The notes under the pieces were generated by a model. The model did no database searches, had not been told where the DNA came from, and saw only the letters and a list, made by a program, of their open reading frames with translations. Positions 21,137-22,280 of a stretch of DNA of 22,280 bases are shown here, piece by piece. Positions within the stretch are counted from its first letter, which is position 1. Every line of letters starts with the position of its first letter. The DNA comes from Actinomycetes bacterium (GTDB lineage Bacteria > Actinomycetota > Acidimicrobiia > Acidimicrobiales > Palsa-688): the NCBI GenBank assembly GCA_021816565.1, contig JAKAXN010000028.1:1-22280 (forward strand), written 5' to 3'. The position numbers and the translations under genes are program-made.

Positions 21137-21811
21137 TCAGCCGAAAGCTGGGTAGCTCGCGGCTGGTGACCCGAGACGTGACCTCTCCTCCGGGAGCAAG
21201 GCGGCTCGACCGGTGGCCTTGAGTACGTATGTGCTCAGGTCCCACCACGCTGGTCGCGGTGCGTCAAGGAGGCCGTCCAAGGTGGCGGCGGCCACCTCAA
21301 GGGCTTCATCGGAAGGGCCCGGACGGTCGTCGACCTCTGCGAGTAGATCGAGGTGGTGCACGGCGAACTCAGTGGTCCACATCCCGAGAAGGTCAGTGAC
21401 ACGCAGGGCATGGCCCTGAAAACTGACGGCGCCGTCAGGCGCGGCACGTACCGCCCCGATTGCTGCCTGCGCTGTGTCATCGAAATGCCTCTTCAGGCCG
21501 CTGCTATCGCTGTACGCCGCGCTCGAGGCCCACGTGAACCTCACGTCACCGAACCCCGGCCCATCCCGAGCAGGCCAATCTCGCCAGTAGCTGACGAAGT
21601 CTCTGTCCGGTTCGACGGTCGTCGGGTCGCTGAGACTCATGAGTACCGCTTCGCAGGACATCCGAAGATGCACCACGAGATCGGCTACGCGCCAACCGTC
21701 ACAGCGCGTGGAAAGAACAAGTTGCTGGTCGGACAGCCCCTCCACAAGTTGACGAAGTCGCACGATCTCGGCCACAAGAATCGATCGGATACTCCCAAGC
21801 GGCTCCACCAC
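21137..21811 (-). CDS. DinB / mycothiol-dependent maleylpyruvate isomerase-like protein
   Basis: A 224-residue four-helix-bundle protein. GWRVADLVVHLRMSCEAV (39-56) and MWTTEFAVHHLDLLAEV (144-160) give the usual H-E-H metal site of the family (H48, E148, H152). Actinobacterial members include mycothiol-dependent maleylpyruvate isomerase and mycothiol or bacillithiol S-transferases, often in detoxification. The start is set at GTG 21811 because TACTGT (21824-21819) fits the -10 and ends 7 nt before it, making a leaderless mRNA; a GTG at 21820 and a longer frame to 21913 are alternatives. Third-position GC is clearly lower than in the left flank, consistent with transfer. It lies 252 bp upstream of the MFS gene on the same strand and may be functionally linked to it. 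Confidence 0.8.
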   Translation of the reverse strand: MVEPLGSIRSILVAEIVRLRQLVEGLSDQQLVLSTRCDGWRVADLVVHLRMSCEAVLMSLSDPTTVEPDRDFVSYWRDWPARDGPGFGDVRFTWASSAAYSDSSGLKRHFDDTAQAAIGAVRAAPDGAVSFQGHALRVTDLLGMWTTEFAVHHLDLLAEVDDRPGPSDEALEVAAATLDGLLDAPRPAWWDLSTYVLKATGRAALLPEERSRLGSPAASYPAFG

Positions 21812-21818
21812 GGTCCTC

Positions 21819-21824
21819 ACAGTA
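21819..21824 (-). promoter_or_regulatory. Probable -10 box of the DinB-like gene
   Basis: TACTGT on the minus strand fits TANNNT and ends 7 nt before GTG 21811, the leaderless spacing also seen at the integrase and close to that of the EAL regulator. Confidence 0.4.
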
Positions 21825-21978
21825 GGTCGGGTCCAGATGACCCTCGGTCCGGCGGAGTCTCGCGATGGCGTGCCCCGCCACGGGGTCGTAGGCGCCACGC
21901 AGAACGACAGCACACTCGATTACGACGGCACAACGCCCCCGACGACGGATTCGACGTTATGTACTCTCAAGTCTAGCC

Positions 21979-22007
21979 ATGACTAACCATGGTCTGTCGC
22001 GCATAAT
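21979..22007 (+). promoter_or_regulatory. Promoter-like sequence near the right edge
   Basis: ATGACT (21979-21984) and CATAAT (22002-22007) are 17 bp apart, matching four and five of six consensus bases on the plus strand; it is the most A/T-rich promoter-like stretch of the window. Expected transcription start is near 22014, 11 nt before an ATG at 22025. Confidence 0.45.
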
Positions 22008-22024
22008 ATCCCGCGTTGTCTGCG

Positions 22025-22280
22025 AATGGCGGCTCAGAACATTATGTGCGGTTCTCCATGTTTCTCATCGAGAGTTGCTGAGAACACATATCGCCGACTC
22101 GGGCGCGTCGGCCTTGGCCCGGTGGAGGTGCGAGGACGGGGTGTTATGCGCTCGTCGCCGACTCTGTGGCCCGGCGAGCAAGTGTCAACGGTCATCTGGA
22201 TCTCCTCGTTGGCGGCCATGGGTTCTCCGCAGGGATGGCCATGGTTTCTCCTCGGGGATGGCCACGGGATTCCTCGCGTA
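22025..22280 (+). CDS. Possible N-terminal part of an unknown gene, running off the right edge
   Basis: A frame starting MAAQNIMCGSPCFSSRVAEN is open for 85 codons to the window end and lies 18 nt after the promoter-like -10. No family is recognised and no ribosome binding site is seen, so support is weak. The opposite strand also has a short frame (22219-22034, MAANEEIQMTVDTCSPG) with GGAG before its ATG; at most one of the two is likely real. The rest of 21914-22024 shows no gene. Confidence 0.25.
22214..22280. repeat. 23-bp tandem repeats at the right edge
   Basis: Three imperfect copies of about 23 bp follow head to tail: 22214-22236, 22237-22259 and 22260-22280 (cut by the edge), each beginning GGCCAYGG and containing TTCTCCKC or TTCCTCGC. 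A degenerate fourth copy lies at about 22190-22213. On the minus strand each copy carries a GGAG-like motif 5-6 nt before ATGGCC (GTGGCC in the third). Confidence 0.65.

Larger units (their letters stand above)
12279..22280. mobile_element. pSAM2-type actinomycete integrative and conjugative element (AICE), left end to window edge
   Basis: The element starts at tRNA-Ser and shows the full AICE core: tyrosine integrase, excisionase, rolling-circle replication initiator, FtsK-like DNA translocase for double-stranded conjugation, small operon genes and a divergent XRE regulator. Base composition is visibly less GC-extreme than in the left flank, with more A/T at third positions. Candidate cargo is an IMPase-family enzyme, an MFS transporter and a DinB-like enzyme. 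The right end is not seen: no copy of the tRNA T-arm sequence follows, so either attR lies beyond the window or the element has lost it. Confidence 0.85.

Noticed and set aside
22190..22280. CRISPR array
   Set aside because: The repeats abut with no unique spacers and vary between copies.
18983..22280. attR copy of the tRNA-Ser 3' end
   Set aside because: I looked for GGGTTCAAATCCC and parts of it on both strands and saw none.

Overview
The window reads as chromosomal DNA of a high-GC actinobacterium. The signs are very GC-rich flanking genes, many genes whose TANNNT -10 box sits 6-7 nt before the start codon (leaderless transcription), a probable mycothiol-type DinB-fold enzyme, and a pSAM2-type integrated element. 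A deep-branching actinobacterium such as Acidimicrobiia is possible, but that is a guess; no taxonomic marker is present.

Region 1 (1-6006): housekeeping and accessory metabolism. A leftward cluster runs larB-larC-acetoacetyl-CoA synthetase, joined by 4-nt stop/start overlaps, and is followed 58 nt later by an ABC-F ATPase cut by the left edge. LarB and LarC make the nickel-pincer nucleotide cofactor; LarE and LarA are not in view. Divergently, with only 22 bp between start codons, prephenate dehydratase (pheA) and a nitroreductase form a rightward pair.

Region 2 (6007-9995): signalling. A perfect 26-bp palindrome with a GGGAC-N4-GTCCC core, resembling the DosR/DevR box, sits about 43 bp before the probable leaderless start of a response regulator with a c-di-GMP phosphodiesterase (EAL) domain. 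That gene overlaps a membrane hybrid histidine kinase by 4 nt. An 18-bp tandem repeat, a structured leader and a small unknown gene follow.

Region 3 (10068-12278): a secreted beta-propeller-like lipoprotein (leftward), a membrane protein with an internal duplication (rightward), and tRNA-Ser(UGA).

Region 4 (12279 to the right edge): an actinomycete integrative and conjugative element (AICE) integrated at the tRNA-Ser. It has a tyrosine integrase, a convergent and overlapping excisionase, a RepSA-like rolling-circle initiator, a TraSA/FtsK-like DNA translocase and two small conserved-context genes in one tightly coupled leftward operon. A divergent XRE regulator follows, with a C-terminal domain that looks like a degenerate PLD fold, and it overlaps an inositol-monophosphatase-family gene. 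Next comes about 430-670 bp of hairpin-rich non-coding DNA (candidate single-strand origin or transfer locus), an MFS transporter, a DinB/maleylpyruvate-isomerase-like protein, and a terminal stretch with a promoter-like sequence and 23-bp tandem repeats. No copy of the tRNA 3' end occurs to the right, so the right attachment site probably lies beyond the window.
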